This document shows positions 39,101 to 51,100 of a stretch of 64,000 bases of DNA, piece after piece; the first letter of the stretch is position 1; each line of letters begins with the position of its first letter. This DNA is from Ditylenchus dipsaci (lineage: Eukaryota; Nematoda; Chromadorea; Rhabditida; Anguinidae). A model generated the notes under the pieces. That model ran no database searches, was not told the origin of the DNA, and worked only from the letters and a program-made list of their open reading frames with translations. A program made the translations under genes and the position numbers. The DNA lies in contig SADC01000229.1 in the NCBI GenBank assembly GCA_004194705.1, positions 124,001 through 188,000 of the forward strand, in the 5' to 3' direction.

Positions 39101-42100
39101 TCCCCGGCCGATTGATCCCCGAACAATTAAAAAGTTCATGTCATTTCACCAGTAATTTTTTTTTAATGTACAACAAACAAAAATATAACAGCAATGTTAT
39201 TGGACATCTGAGGTGAGTACTGCCTGATTATCCTGGTACTACTACCTCAAGAGCGGTTTAACACCACTTGGTCACTTCAGTACCCTAACCTTAATACCTG
39301 AATTCTTAGGCACTACCTGAATACCATCACTTGGATATTGAGCCCCGTATTCAATTAGCGGATTTTTCTTTCATTTTCACTCTCAGTTTCAGTGTACACA
39401 ATGACTTCTTTTTCACTCTTACTTTCAGTGAAAATTTCGGAGGAATTTTTCAGCTTGAACCAACCAAACCAAGTGGTCGTCCACTTGGATAAAAATTCAA
39501 CATTTTTTCACTGGTTCAGGTTCCAAAACCTGTTCCCTAGACTAACTCGGGCATGCTAAAGATGGTTTGATAATGGTAAAATGCCGTTTTGTAGGGTATA
39601 TATCGAGTTTTGGTAAAATCGAGTTCTGGTAAAATCAATACCTGAGAAAACTGCATTTAACCACTATCAAACCATCTTCAGCATGCCCGAGTTAGTCCAG
39701 AAAACTAGTTTTGGAACATGAAAAACGTAAAAAATTTTATGATCCAAGTGGACGACCACTTGGTTCAGTTGGTGCATGGATTATCCAGTAGAACCGAAAT
39801 TGGGTCATGAAAAACATTTTAAATTTTAAAAGTTATTTACAAGACGAAAATATCTTGATCCAGATATTGATCCAAAATCTTGATCCAGCCTGATCTGACT
39901 CGATGCATCCCTGATCTACGGCTGACCCGTTCTGATCCAGCCCAACCCACTGGGAACAGGAGTGGATTAATCCGGATCAGGGGATGGTCAGGAGTAGATC
40001 AGGCGGATCAGACTGTATCAGGGGTGGATTAGGACGAATTAGGGGTGTATCAGACTAAAGGCTAGATCAGACAAATTGTCCCAAAAAAAACTGTTAAATA
40101 GCCTTAAAAAGCTATATCAGTAATAATCCTATATTCAGATTCAGGATCAGGATCAAATATAATCTTTGATCCGTGATCCCTATCCAGCTATATGCCTTAT
40201 TTAGCTAAGGATTATGCTTGATCCTGGGTCTGAATAACTGCCTAGGTAGTTCTCCTATTTTTACTGGGAGTTCGCCTGTCTAAGCCTGAGTCCAACTTAG
40301 CAAAAACATCATGTTTGAGTGCGTCCAAACATACGCTGGCCTACCCTTGCCTGAGCTTAAGTGAACTTTTGGGCGAAAAGTACTTTAGGCGAAATGGCCA
40401 TCTCCGTATTGTATTCACTATTTTTTTCAAATTGGCCGGGGATCAATCGGCCGGGGATCAATCGGACGGGGATCAATCGGCGGGATCAATCGGACGGGGA
40501 TCAATCGGCGGGGATCAATCGGACGGGGATCAATCGGCGGGGATCAATCGTCCTGATCCCCATATTTATACCTACTTTCCCTCCACGTATACTACACTGT
40601 CCTGGTACGCCCACCCACTCACCACTCTCCTGGCACACCTGACCACTATCCTGGCTCAGCTATTAAACTCCTGGCATGTCACCTCACTCACCTGGAATCC
40701 CTACCCACTTTCCGGTACTATCCATTTTTCTCGCTCACTTACCTACTCTCCTGGCGGTTGATCATTTTTTATGGCGCAAATACACTTTTTATGGCGCAAA
40801 TATTATTTGGCGCAAATAAACTTTTTTTTCGGCGCAGATAAACTTTTTTTTTGGCGCAAATACACTTTTTATGGCGCAGATTCACTTTTTTTGGCGCAAA
40901 TTTACTTTATTTTGGCGCAAATTTACTTTTTCTCGGTGCAAACTTATTTTTTCTTAGCACAATTACTTCATACCGTCTTTCTTCTTTTTTTCAAAAATTT
41001 AAAATTTTATTTTCTTGCATAATTGCACATGTTATTAAAACAGAAACCAGTTATGAATAGGGTTGGGTGGTGGCTGTTAACCTTGTTTAATTCATTCAGG
41101 TTGAAACCAGATGAAGGATCAGAATCATAATCACATAGGTCACACATATGACGGATCAGCCTTGATTTTTGTAGTTTCATTCCGAGAAACAGTTATTCGA
41201 TGAATTTAAATAAGGTGACCAGTTTTTAATCAATTTCTAAATGGCTGGTAGTAAATGAATGGTGCTATATACCCATCCCGATACCTAGGGGTCAGAGCCC
41301 CCAGGGGTACTCACCCTCGTTTGGTAATTAGCGAACAGGGATATGGATTAGGGATGGACGAGGCGACCCGTCTCGTCTCGGGGGTTTTAGGGGTTTTCCC
41401 GTCCGGGAAAATTTTTTGGGTCTATCCCGTCCCGGTGTTCCATCGCGGTGTCCCGTCCCGGGGTAATTTTTGGGTTCTCCGATTTATTGCCCCGTCCCGA
41501 CTTTTAAAAATCTGTCCCGTCTTCAGAATTCAAAATCATGTTGAAATTTAGTCTATTTTTATTATCGCTTGAAACCCTCTCAAATTTTTGTTAAATATTA
41601 GTTGTCTCAATTGAGAATATACTCGAGTACAGTGTTTCCAGTTTTTGGCCTGTTTTGAAAAAGCATAGTTATATAGGCAAAAAAAAGTGCGCCAAAAAAA
41701 GGCCGAGAAATTTTTCGAATTAAATATGCCGCGAAAAAAGCCGAGAAGTTCAATCTGCTTTTTCAAAACTATTGTGTTGGCATACTATTTTCTTCGGCTA
41801 AAAAAATTGCGGGAAAAAGCAGAAAAATTATTTCTGCTTTTTTGATACTTGAGTTTAGCCGAGAACTTTTTGCCAACTGCAAAGCCACAAGAGAAAATAA
41901 CTATGCTTTTTTCAAGTTGTGAAAAAGCATAATTATTAAATATGCTTTTTCTAATGTATGGAAAAGCATAGTTATTAATTACGCTGTTTCCCCGTGATTC
42001 GTTTGGCCGACAACTATGCTTTTCAAAACTGAGATAAAAGAGCATGATGAGAAGGTAAAAGAGATGAAGATGGCTAGTACTGTGTTATACTCCTAATTAT

Positions 42101-45100
42101 AATTTATTTTTTGTCTCTATATTAACCCACGAAAGCCTAGAATCCGGGTTACACACACTGCGGTCCTATCCAATCATACACTCAGGTGGTCCTATTCAAC
42201 CTCATACTTAGATAATCCTATGCAGCCTCATACTTAATTAGTCCTATCCAACCTCCTACTTAGGTGTTCTTATCTATATTGTAGTACCTAGGTAGACGGA
42301 TCAAATTAGTGGCCGCCCAGTTGGCTGGATCCATCCTTAATATCCAAGCAGTCCTATCTAAGTGGTGTGCAATGCGCATTGGGAGATCTATGTACGAAAA
42401 TAACACAATAATACAACCTAAAAACTTTTGAGTCTTGTACCTGGACTCGTCTATCCTAAGAGCCAGGTGAAAAACAAACAGGATGGATAGAAGGAAGAAA
42501 TTTAAATTTATTACAATCTCCGCAATAACATTTATCCGACAAGACGAAACAGTACAAATCAACACGATTGTGAACAACCCAATGGATAAATCGTTGAGGA
42601 TACTTTTGACTTCTTCGAGCTCACCATGAAGCTGTCCGTAATTCGGCTGATCCTTGAGTAGAGTAGCGCTTGTCCTGTTTCTGCGTCCTTTTGTCCCCAT
42701 TGCGCCTGCGAGTATACACGCTCCATAGTAGACGAAGACGTCGACACTGACTGAGTACCTGAGCGAAGACTGTGAAAACATCAGCGAAGCCGCATTGATG
42801 ATGCAGTACTTACCGCATTTCGACTTCTCGGCACGATTTTGATTGACTAAATTCAAGAATCTAACTGTGTGATTTACTAAAATGTTTTAAAGGACCTACC
42901 TGGCGCCAGATCCGGCGGTTGGTTCAGTCAAACGGAAGGCTACCAACTTTTTTCCAGCAGTGAGATCGGGCAAGTACTTTTGCTTGTGCGCTTTGGAACC
43001 GAACAGCAAAATCCCTTTCTAGCCGATAGACTAAACTTTTATTTTAACAGCTCAAAGTCGCAGAAGATCCCAGAGTATACCTGATAAGCACCAATCATAC
43101 AACTAAAAGCCATATCGTTTCCACCAACAAGCTCTGTAATCCTAGCCCATTGTGGATCATTCTTAAAAGGAAACATTATTACAGTAGCTAATTGAGCTGA
43201 TGTTCACCAGTTCAGCTTCTTTGTACTTTCAGGCACTCCTATCCCAAGACCACCTATTTCGGCAAAAGATCTGATCACTTCCTTGGGACGGTTGCATCGA
43301 CATCATTCCTATAATTGTCACATTATCTCCGTGAAAGCTCAGAACTATGACCTACTAGAACGCATTGTCGACCTCTCCATGGACTTTTCCATCGGAGCCA
43401 AAATCATGTCGAGAGTCTAGCAGCGATCGTCATCCAACTTTAGCGAATATAGGAAAACCTGCTCGAGATGGGCTCGTCCACGGAACAAATTTATGCGGAA
43501 CGACTTCGATTCCTGAATAAATCATGACCTATGGCGAAATGAGAAGTAGGAAATAATAAACAGACATGATTCTTGGAAGACTTTGCACTTTCCTGTCCAG
43601 CAGACATTCTTTTTGAAGGCATTCTTTTCCTGTTCATCTTCACTAAAATAAGACATCAAGACCCACATCGGCTTTTTCAAAAAAGCCGAGAAACATCATC
43701 AAAAATATCGGCTGTTTCAAAAAGCCAAGAAAATGATCAAAAAATTGTCGGCTTTTTCGAAAAGCCGAAACAATTTATTAAATTTTTCGGCTTTTTAAAA
43801 AGCCGAGAAAAATCATCAAATTAATTATGCTTTTCCAAAAGGCAGAGAAAAATTATGAAATTAAATATGCTTTTCAGAAAGCATAGTTTCGCGGTCTGCT
43901 TTTTCAAAAACTGTTGATGAGCATATTTATTTTCTCGGCCATTCATAAATTTTGTAAAAGCAGATGCTTCGGCTTTTTTGACCCTTTTTTTCGGCCGCAC
44001 TGGAAACACTGCTCGAGTATACACTTGGACAAGATCTAGCTTTTGTGCGTGATGTGAAACTGGGACATGCATATTTTTTTAAAAAATGATTTTTTTGTGG
44101 AATTTCCTGTTTGTGTCCCGTCGGGGAAATCATTGTTCCGTCCCGGAATTTTACTTGGTCGCGGATTTTCTTTCGAAGTAAATCTTTCGGTCATCCCGTC
44201 CTGGTGTCCAGTCCCGGATTTTTTTTCAAAACTTTTGTCCCGTTCTGGAATAAGCCATCCTTTATCCCTAGTATGGGTACCCCCGTATACTCCTCTTTTA
44301 GGGGTATATATCCCTGAGGCACAACCCTCGGCATACATACTGCTAGGGTATCGAAATCAGATTTGGCCATAATCATCGCATTTATATGATCACTCATCAA
44401 TCACTCACCAGGGTAGATGGCCAAAGACGAATGGAGAGTTTTTTAAAGGTTTTACATGCAAAGAATCCTAAATTCTGGTCTGGAGTATTTCGCAAGTGAT
44501 GGGTGTTCGCTGGAGTGCTTTCGGCTGGTTTGAAGTCAAAGTGGCTAGAAATTGAGCGGAGACGCACGGGAACGCATGAACACACATGAAGAAACACGCA
44601 AATTTTTGACACGTTAATCTGACATGTGAATTTTAGCACGTGAAGTTCACATGTGAATTTTAAATCATACTCCTTAAGGCTACTATGCTTTAAAAAATTA
44701 ATAAAGAACTTTATTCTCAATAAAAGCATTTATTTATCTGTTTTTTGTATTGTAAAGCTAAGAACTTAGTAATCTTTCTGATGTCGTGAAAACGGAGTAC
44801 AAGTGATACCCAGGGCTATAAATTTCGTCGGTAAGTACCGAGCCCCGGGGTATGTTCATTTACTACGCCTTGTAATATTGAGGGTTGAGTACCCCTGAGA
44901 TAAAGGTGAGTAGTGAAAAAAATAAAATTTTGAATTTTTAAAACAAATAAAAAGAAAGACGGTATGATGTAAGTGTGTCAAAAAAAGTGAATTTGCACCA
45001 AGAAAAGGTAAATTTGCGCCAAAAAAAGTTTATTTGTGCCAAAAAAAAAGTTTATTTGAGCCAATTTTTATTTTGCGCCACAAAAAAGTGTATTTGTGCC

Positions 45101-48100
45101 ACAATAAAGTAAATTTGCGCCATAAAAATGATTATCCTCTCCTGGCATACCCACCCACTCAAAAAATTACTACGTGAAAAATTTAGCTAAAAATGAACAA
45201 ATCGATAAAACATTTCATCGAAATGTCGATAAACATACAATCGACATGTCGGTATCTATTTTACTGACACATACAGCTACTACTCTCCTGGCCCCCAATG
45301 CTCTTTCTAATTTACATGTAAAGTTATATTATCATCTCGTACCCTTACATGGTGCCCTTACCCACTCTCCTGGCTACCCAACCTACGTTGCTTACAACCT
45401 TATCTACTCTTTAAAATCCCTACCCACTTTCCTGGTACTCTTACCTACTCTTCTGGAGGTGTTAAAAACGAGTAGCGTCTCAAATTCACTCTAAACGACC
45501 ACCTCCATACTCTTTGACACGTCCCTGTTTAAAGTCATCATTTCTCGCCGAACTTTTTCTTTAAACAAAATCTGAGTTTTAAGGCTACAAATTAGATCCC
45601 GCCCTGACCGTAAAAAAACCCAGTTAGCTCCGTGATTTTGACTCCGTAACAAAAAAACGGCAATTCCTCACTAAAACCCAAAAAATTGAAACCGAAAAAA
45701 TCTTAAAACTAAAATCTGAAATGACATTCAACTCCTGAGATTCTCGGCTTCAAAAAAAAATTTGGCCCAAAAAGCAGACAAAAACACTCCAAAAATACAA
45801 AACATCAATTGTCCGCGGACACCAGTGTTGTAATTTTTTTTTCTGCGCCAGCACCGCACCGGGCGCCGGCCTGGAAAATCTTGGCACCGGGCACCGAACT
45901 CCAAATTTTCGGCACCGGGCACCGCACCGGATATTTTTTTATATATGTTAAAAAATTATCAATTAAATTTTTTTAAACATATATTGAAAGGACGAAGCTT
46001 TTTTCTGCCACCTTTTGGCTTTTTTCTGCCACCCATTGCTTTTTCTGCCACCTTTTGCTTTTTTCTGCCACCTTTTACTTTTTTCTGCCACCTTTTGGCT
46101 TTTTTCTGCCACCTTTTGGCTTTTTTCTGCCACCCATTGCTTTTTCTGCCACCTATTGCTTTTTTCTGCTGCACCTTTTGCTTTTTTCTGCCACCTTTTG
46201 CTTTTTTCTGCTACCTTTTGCTCTTATGTAGCATTATGTCATAATTTTCGACATTTTCTCACCGCGAAAACAATAACAACGAAGAACATTTTTCTACTCA
46301 TCAACAACCAGTGCTTCTCCTTCTCTCTGTTTTCTTCCTCTCTTTCGCTTGCCCCCAATCGGAATGTCTGTTATCTCCTCCGGATACGCTTCTCTTTGAT
46401 TGGCACACATGCTGACACAAGCTGAGAAAATGTCGAAAATTATGACATAATGCTACATAAGAGCAAAAAAGGTAGCAGAAAAAAGTAAAAGGTGGCTGAA
46501 AAAAAGCTAGAAGGTGGCCGAAAAAAGCAAAAGGTGGCAGAAAAAAGCTTTTTCGACCAAAACTCGAAAAAGGTGGCATAAAAAAACCAAAAGGTGGCAA
46601 AAAAGCCAAAAGGTGGCAAAAAAAGATTTATCCTATATTGAAATCCGGCCCTAACCCCTAAAGGCCAAGCCTAGTCATAGGTTTGCAAGAAACTATTAGG
46701 GGTGGGTCATTGCTAGAGAGTTTATGGTGTATTACTGAAATTTACCTGAATAGTTTCCGCCCAAATAGACAACTGTTTTTTCAATGTGCTAATTCTTAAG
46801 TCTCTACTTGCAATCTTCTCGCAATGAGCTGGAGACAGTCTAATTGAGTTTTGTTTTAGCAAAGCTTCCAGTTCTTTTGATTTATCAGCTGCTTCAACAG
46901 CCGACTTCAGCTGTTGCCTGAGTATAGTGAGGGTGGCTGTACTAACTGCGGCTGGCCCTTTTTCTCTTAAATGTGCAGCAGGTGTGGTAGGGGTGGACGG
47001 TATGGATTTCGCGGAAGCGATTGCCTCCACCAGGGCTTCTTCGACTTGCTGGGTGAGCTTTTCAACTTCTCGGTGCTCTTTTTCAAGCTTGCTGAGGAGA
47101 ATAACGCAGCGTTCTAACTTCTCTATTGATAAGGCTGCCTGGAATTTGAAGTGAGGAGTTATTATTTTATTTATGAAATTACACTTACCCTCTGCTCTAA
47201 CTGACTGCATTTCTCCTGGAGATCGCTTATTCTCTGAGAAATCTCGATTGCCTGTGTCTCATTGATGATACCCTCTCTGATTAACGCCTCTTTGGCGGAT
47301 TCCAGAGCTCTACAGTCTCCAGCCAGTTCCTCACCCAATTGACGATGTAATTGTTTTGCGTGGATCAAGCAGTATTCACAATTTTCAGCTTGGATGCCAA
47401 CTAGATCATCAATTGAGCACTCTATGTCCCCTAAACTTCTGTTCAGACGCTCCATCCTTTCACCCAATATTACAGGCTGCTTGAACTCATTATATTTGAC
47501 TCTGAGATCTCGAAGTTGGGTCTATAAACCAGTTAATAAATTTTGTGGCAGAATAGAGCAAATCACATACTTTTGCATGTTCTGACTGCAGACGAAGGCG
47601 TTCAGAAGAGGACCATTGGCTTTTAGAAGTTTCAATAAACTCATCCAACTCTTTGATCAAGTTATCGTATTCAGCAAATTCCTTGTCCATTTGCTGAAAT
47701 ATTGATTTAAAAAAATTAAACAAATTTTCGGTTAAATAATTTGCGATGTTTTTTTAGATTTTTGAGGATTTCTATGCAAAGAAAATTATTTTTTATCAAG
47801 ACTTATTTTTAAAAAAATTAGGTCTGAAACCACCGTTCTGAATACTTTTAGGTAGGAGTATACCGTTTGGGTGTGAGCTAAAAATGCCTCTAAAGTGCTT
47901 TTTTCAACGTAATTCGATCTGAAACGTTCAAAAAGATGTTTTTCGGATTTGGAAAGCATTTTGTGAAAAAAAATTTCGACCGAAATTTCACGTTTTGCGT
48001 TTGGGGACCAAGGTAAACCAACCTTAAATGGTATTCAAATACCCTTTGAGATGCGCACACTCGCATACCTTAGACACAAATCACTCGAAAGTGACTCTGG

Positions 48101-51100
48101 ATACATGAAAAATGCATGCATGCCAGAGTTTCTTTAAGCGGTAGGCCCCAGTCAACAAAGCTATGTTCAAGTCCCATCTTTACGGTATCCAGGTACCTTT
48201 TCAGGTTGGTTTACTTTGGTCCCCCAAGGCAAAAAGTGAAATTTTGGTCAAAAAATATTTTTTTTTCAAAAAATGCCTTCCCGATCCTAAAAACATCTTT
48301 TTTGAACGTTTCAGATCGAATTACGTTAAAAAAGCACTTTAGAGGCATTTTAGCTCACATTTAAACGGTATACTTCAGCCTACTTTTATAGTTCTTTCAG
48401 GCAAAAAACATTGCAAACTATTGCTTTTGTGGTTAGGGAAAGGTATTAGTTGAAAAGAAATTGTGCTGCTTAATCATAGAAAAAAGCAAGTGAAAATCCA
48501 ACCTGCAGCAAAGAAAATTGACTCACCGGAAAAAGAGTACCCGACTCAAAAGCCTGCTAAAAAAGTTAACCAATTAAACTTATCCATAGCAGAATCAAAA
48601 GCTTCAAGAAAGCGAAAAAGTGGAAGGTGGAAGGTTGGAAAAGTTTTTGAATATAACTTAGGAATTAGAAAAAAGAAAAATGACCTTGTATTCATGGGGC
48701 ACATCAAGAGCGTGAATGTCAGAGCTTATACGCAGGTTTAGAATGTGGTGCATGTGGGAACACCAGGACTGGCAATTGCAAAGGGCTTGTTCAAAATAGT
48801 CACATCTGGCGACAGCTTGGCGTAGGCCTTAATTTATTGACGGGTTAGGTTGGCTTGTTTATCAACTTGACACTCGACAATGCATACCTTCGCATCGTTC
48901 TCTGGCGAAAGGCACAATTTGATCTCGCACTTTATTTAGCCTTTCAATTGAGTCAGTATTGCTGGCTGCGCTTTCATCAGAGCTAGCAGCTTTGATAGCA
49001 GCAGCACTCTCCAGCTCACCCATGACTGACCAATCACCCTCATCATCAGCTTCTCGTTCAGCCGATTGCAGGCTTTCAAGGATTCGCTCAAGGTTCTAAA
49101 TTTGAAAATTCCAGAGAGTAATTATAAAGCGATCTTTCGAAAATGGGACAGCAGAGACCCAGCTCAAAAATAACTAACCCAAAATAAATGCTAAATCTCA
49201 AAAGATATAGTCGAGCCTCCGATAATATCGCCTCCCTGGCGACCATAGGCATACCCACAATTTTCCGACGGGGGGGGGGCGGTTAGGCGGTGCGAAATAG
49301 GCTGGGGAGGTGGCTAAAGCTCAGCTATCAACCAAGAGCGTTGACATAAATTTTGCATAAATTTTTGAGTTATGGTGATTGGGCGCATAGCAGGCCAGCG
49401 TAATTTAAGGCGGGTTCAAGCGTATTCCAAACTGCAAAAAATTTTTATCCTGCAGATTGATTAGGCGTGCTGATGCTGAGACAAATCCATAGGAAGTGGG
49501 AAAAGGGACCGAAGGGCTACAACTCATCCTTTATGGGATGCCCACAATGCATCCGTATCCGTGTCCGCGTCCGTAATACGGACCGTGTTTTCGCCCACAA
49601 TGGACCGTGTCCGTAAACCGCGCCGTGAAACGGAACGGATTGCCACCCACAATGGGCCGTATCACGGTCCGTGAACACGGACCGTGATACGGTCCGTCAA
49701 TATTTTTGGGCCGATTTTTTTAGTTAGCAGGTCAATTTATTTTTTTGCATGTCGTTTTCAGTTTAATCGAACGCCCAAATTTATGAGCAGCATTTCTGTA
49801 AAAAAACACCAGAAAAAGAATCGTGAAAACACAGAATGCAGAGTCGATAATTTTTCAACACGGACCGTGTTTTTCGTACGGTTCGTGATTTTTGGGCAGG
49901 AGTAGCTCGGATGGCACAAGCCAAATTTGCGTTTTCTTAACTTCTAAGAGCGTTTTAAGCCTTTCAAACAATAAAAAAACATGTTTTAAACGAGTGCTCT
50001 TACATTTTCGGCCAACAAAAATTTTCACCGCAAATGGACTTTTTGCCTTAGGACACAGGAAAATAATACTGGAGGGAGCTGGATACCTTATTTTTATTTA
50101 CATAACAGTGTTCTTCTTCGTTTTGGTCACTAGAGCTGGATTTGCTTCATGCGGTAGTCCTCAATAAACAAAACTATACACAAATTCTTCCTGATTATGG
50201 TCACTAGATACCCTTCTAGGGTGGTTTAGCTTGGTAACCTGAGGCAAAAAGTCGATTTTAGCTCAACATTTTTTGGTCAAAAATAATCGAGCACCCCCTA
50301 AATCATTTTTCTATCATGTTTCTCGGATAAAAACGGTCTCAAAACTTGATGATACGCGATTTCGGGTTATGACATCTCAGCTACTCGGGCCAATGCCGCA
50401 TCCGCCAATTGTCGTGTTCGGCAAACGCCAGCCTAGTGCTGTTCCAGCGTGCATCTCGACTCATCAAAATTTCCAAACCCACAGTGACTTGATCAGTACT
50501 TTATTTTGCAACCCTGAATCTTAGCTAAATGATTTTCAATAATTAAAAAATAATAATAGCCATTACCGAGTGAGGGGGCAAAAAACGCACCCTAAATGTT
50601 TAATGTTCTTGCTACCGAGACGGACACTAGACACCGGGTTTTAGGCTTACGCCTACCGTACTTCTTCATTAGGTTCAGAGCCAATAGTCTTTAAGGCATC
50701 TCGTCATTTTATGTCACGGACCAATTGGACTTTTTCATTTGCTACCACTCAGTAGGTCTATAATTTAAAAGCACTATGTCAGGAGAGACATTTACGTAGA
50801 AAAAACCAAATTCAGAACGAAAAAATAAAAAGGAACCAAATGAGCTTACAGGGCCCCTTCATTGGAGAGATCTGGGCTAGGGATTTCCGACGAAAAATAT
50901 TACGTTTTTTGTTAGTTTACGGCATAACAGTGTATTCTATAATATTACAAATGTCGATTTTAGGAAAAAACAGGTCAAAAATGAACTATCCGTGTTGTGG
51001 TCCGTGAAAGGGGCCGCAACACGGACCGTTTTACGGACGCGGATACGGCCCATTTGTGTGGAAATACACGGACCGTTTTACGGCCCGCGTTTACGGACGC

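Larger units (their letters stand above)
41630..44011. mobile_element. hAT element with captured gene fragments
   Basis: 2382 bp. Ends CAGTGTTTCCAG / CTGGAAACACTG, flanked by a perfect 8-bp duplication CTCGAGTA (41622-41629, 44012-44019), diagnostic of hAT insertion. Subterminal arms are built of AAAAGCATAG and AAAAGCCGAGAA words in opposite directions. The interior (42060-43570) has no transposase. It holds fragments of an acyl-CoA dehydrogenase gene, a membrane-protein-like frame and a ~27-bp tandem repeat (42163-42270). The intact duplication argues for recent insertion. Confidence 0.5.
40757..45135. mobile_element. 4.4-kb element with ~200-bp GGCGCAAATA terminal repeats
   Basis: The left arm (about 40757-41020) and the right arm (about 44900-45135) are inverted copies, both beginning ATCATTTTTATGGCGCAAAT from the outside and containing ATACCGTCTTTCTT and AAAATTTTATTTT. 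Both flanks are CTCCTGGC-CCCACC tandem sequence, as if it had inserted into that array. Next layers in are CCCGTCCCG-rich stretches (41370-41530, 44100-44240), then the hAT element 41630-44011. No transposase frame; long arms are reminiscent of MULEs. Confidence 0.5.

Noticed and set aside
40315..41060. Open frames across CGGGGATCAATCG and GGCGCAAATA repeats
   Set aside because: Repeat-derived; composition follows the repeat unit, not a protein.
43242..43420. Plus-strand frame resembling the VLCAD C-terminal helix
   Set aside because: Only a handful of positions agree, so it is mentioned as a possibility but not annotated.
45945..46609. Phe/Cys-rich frames resembling a membrane protein
   Set aside because: They translate the TTTTTTCTGCCACC tandem arms of a fold-back element.
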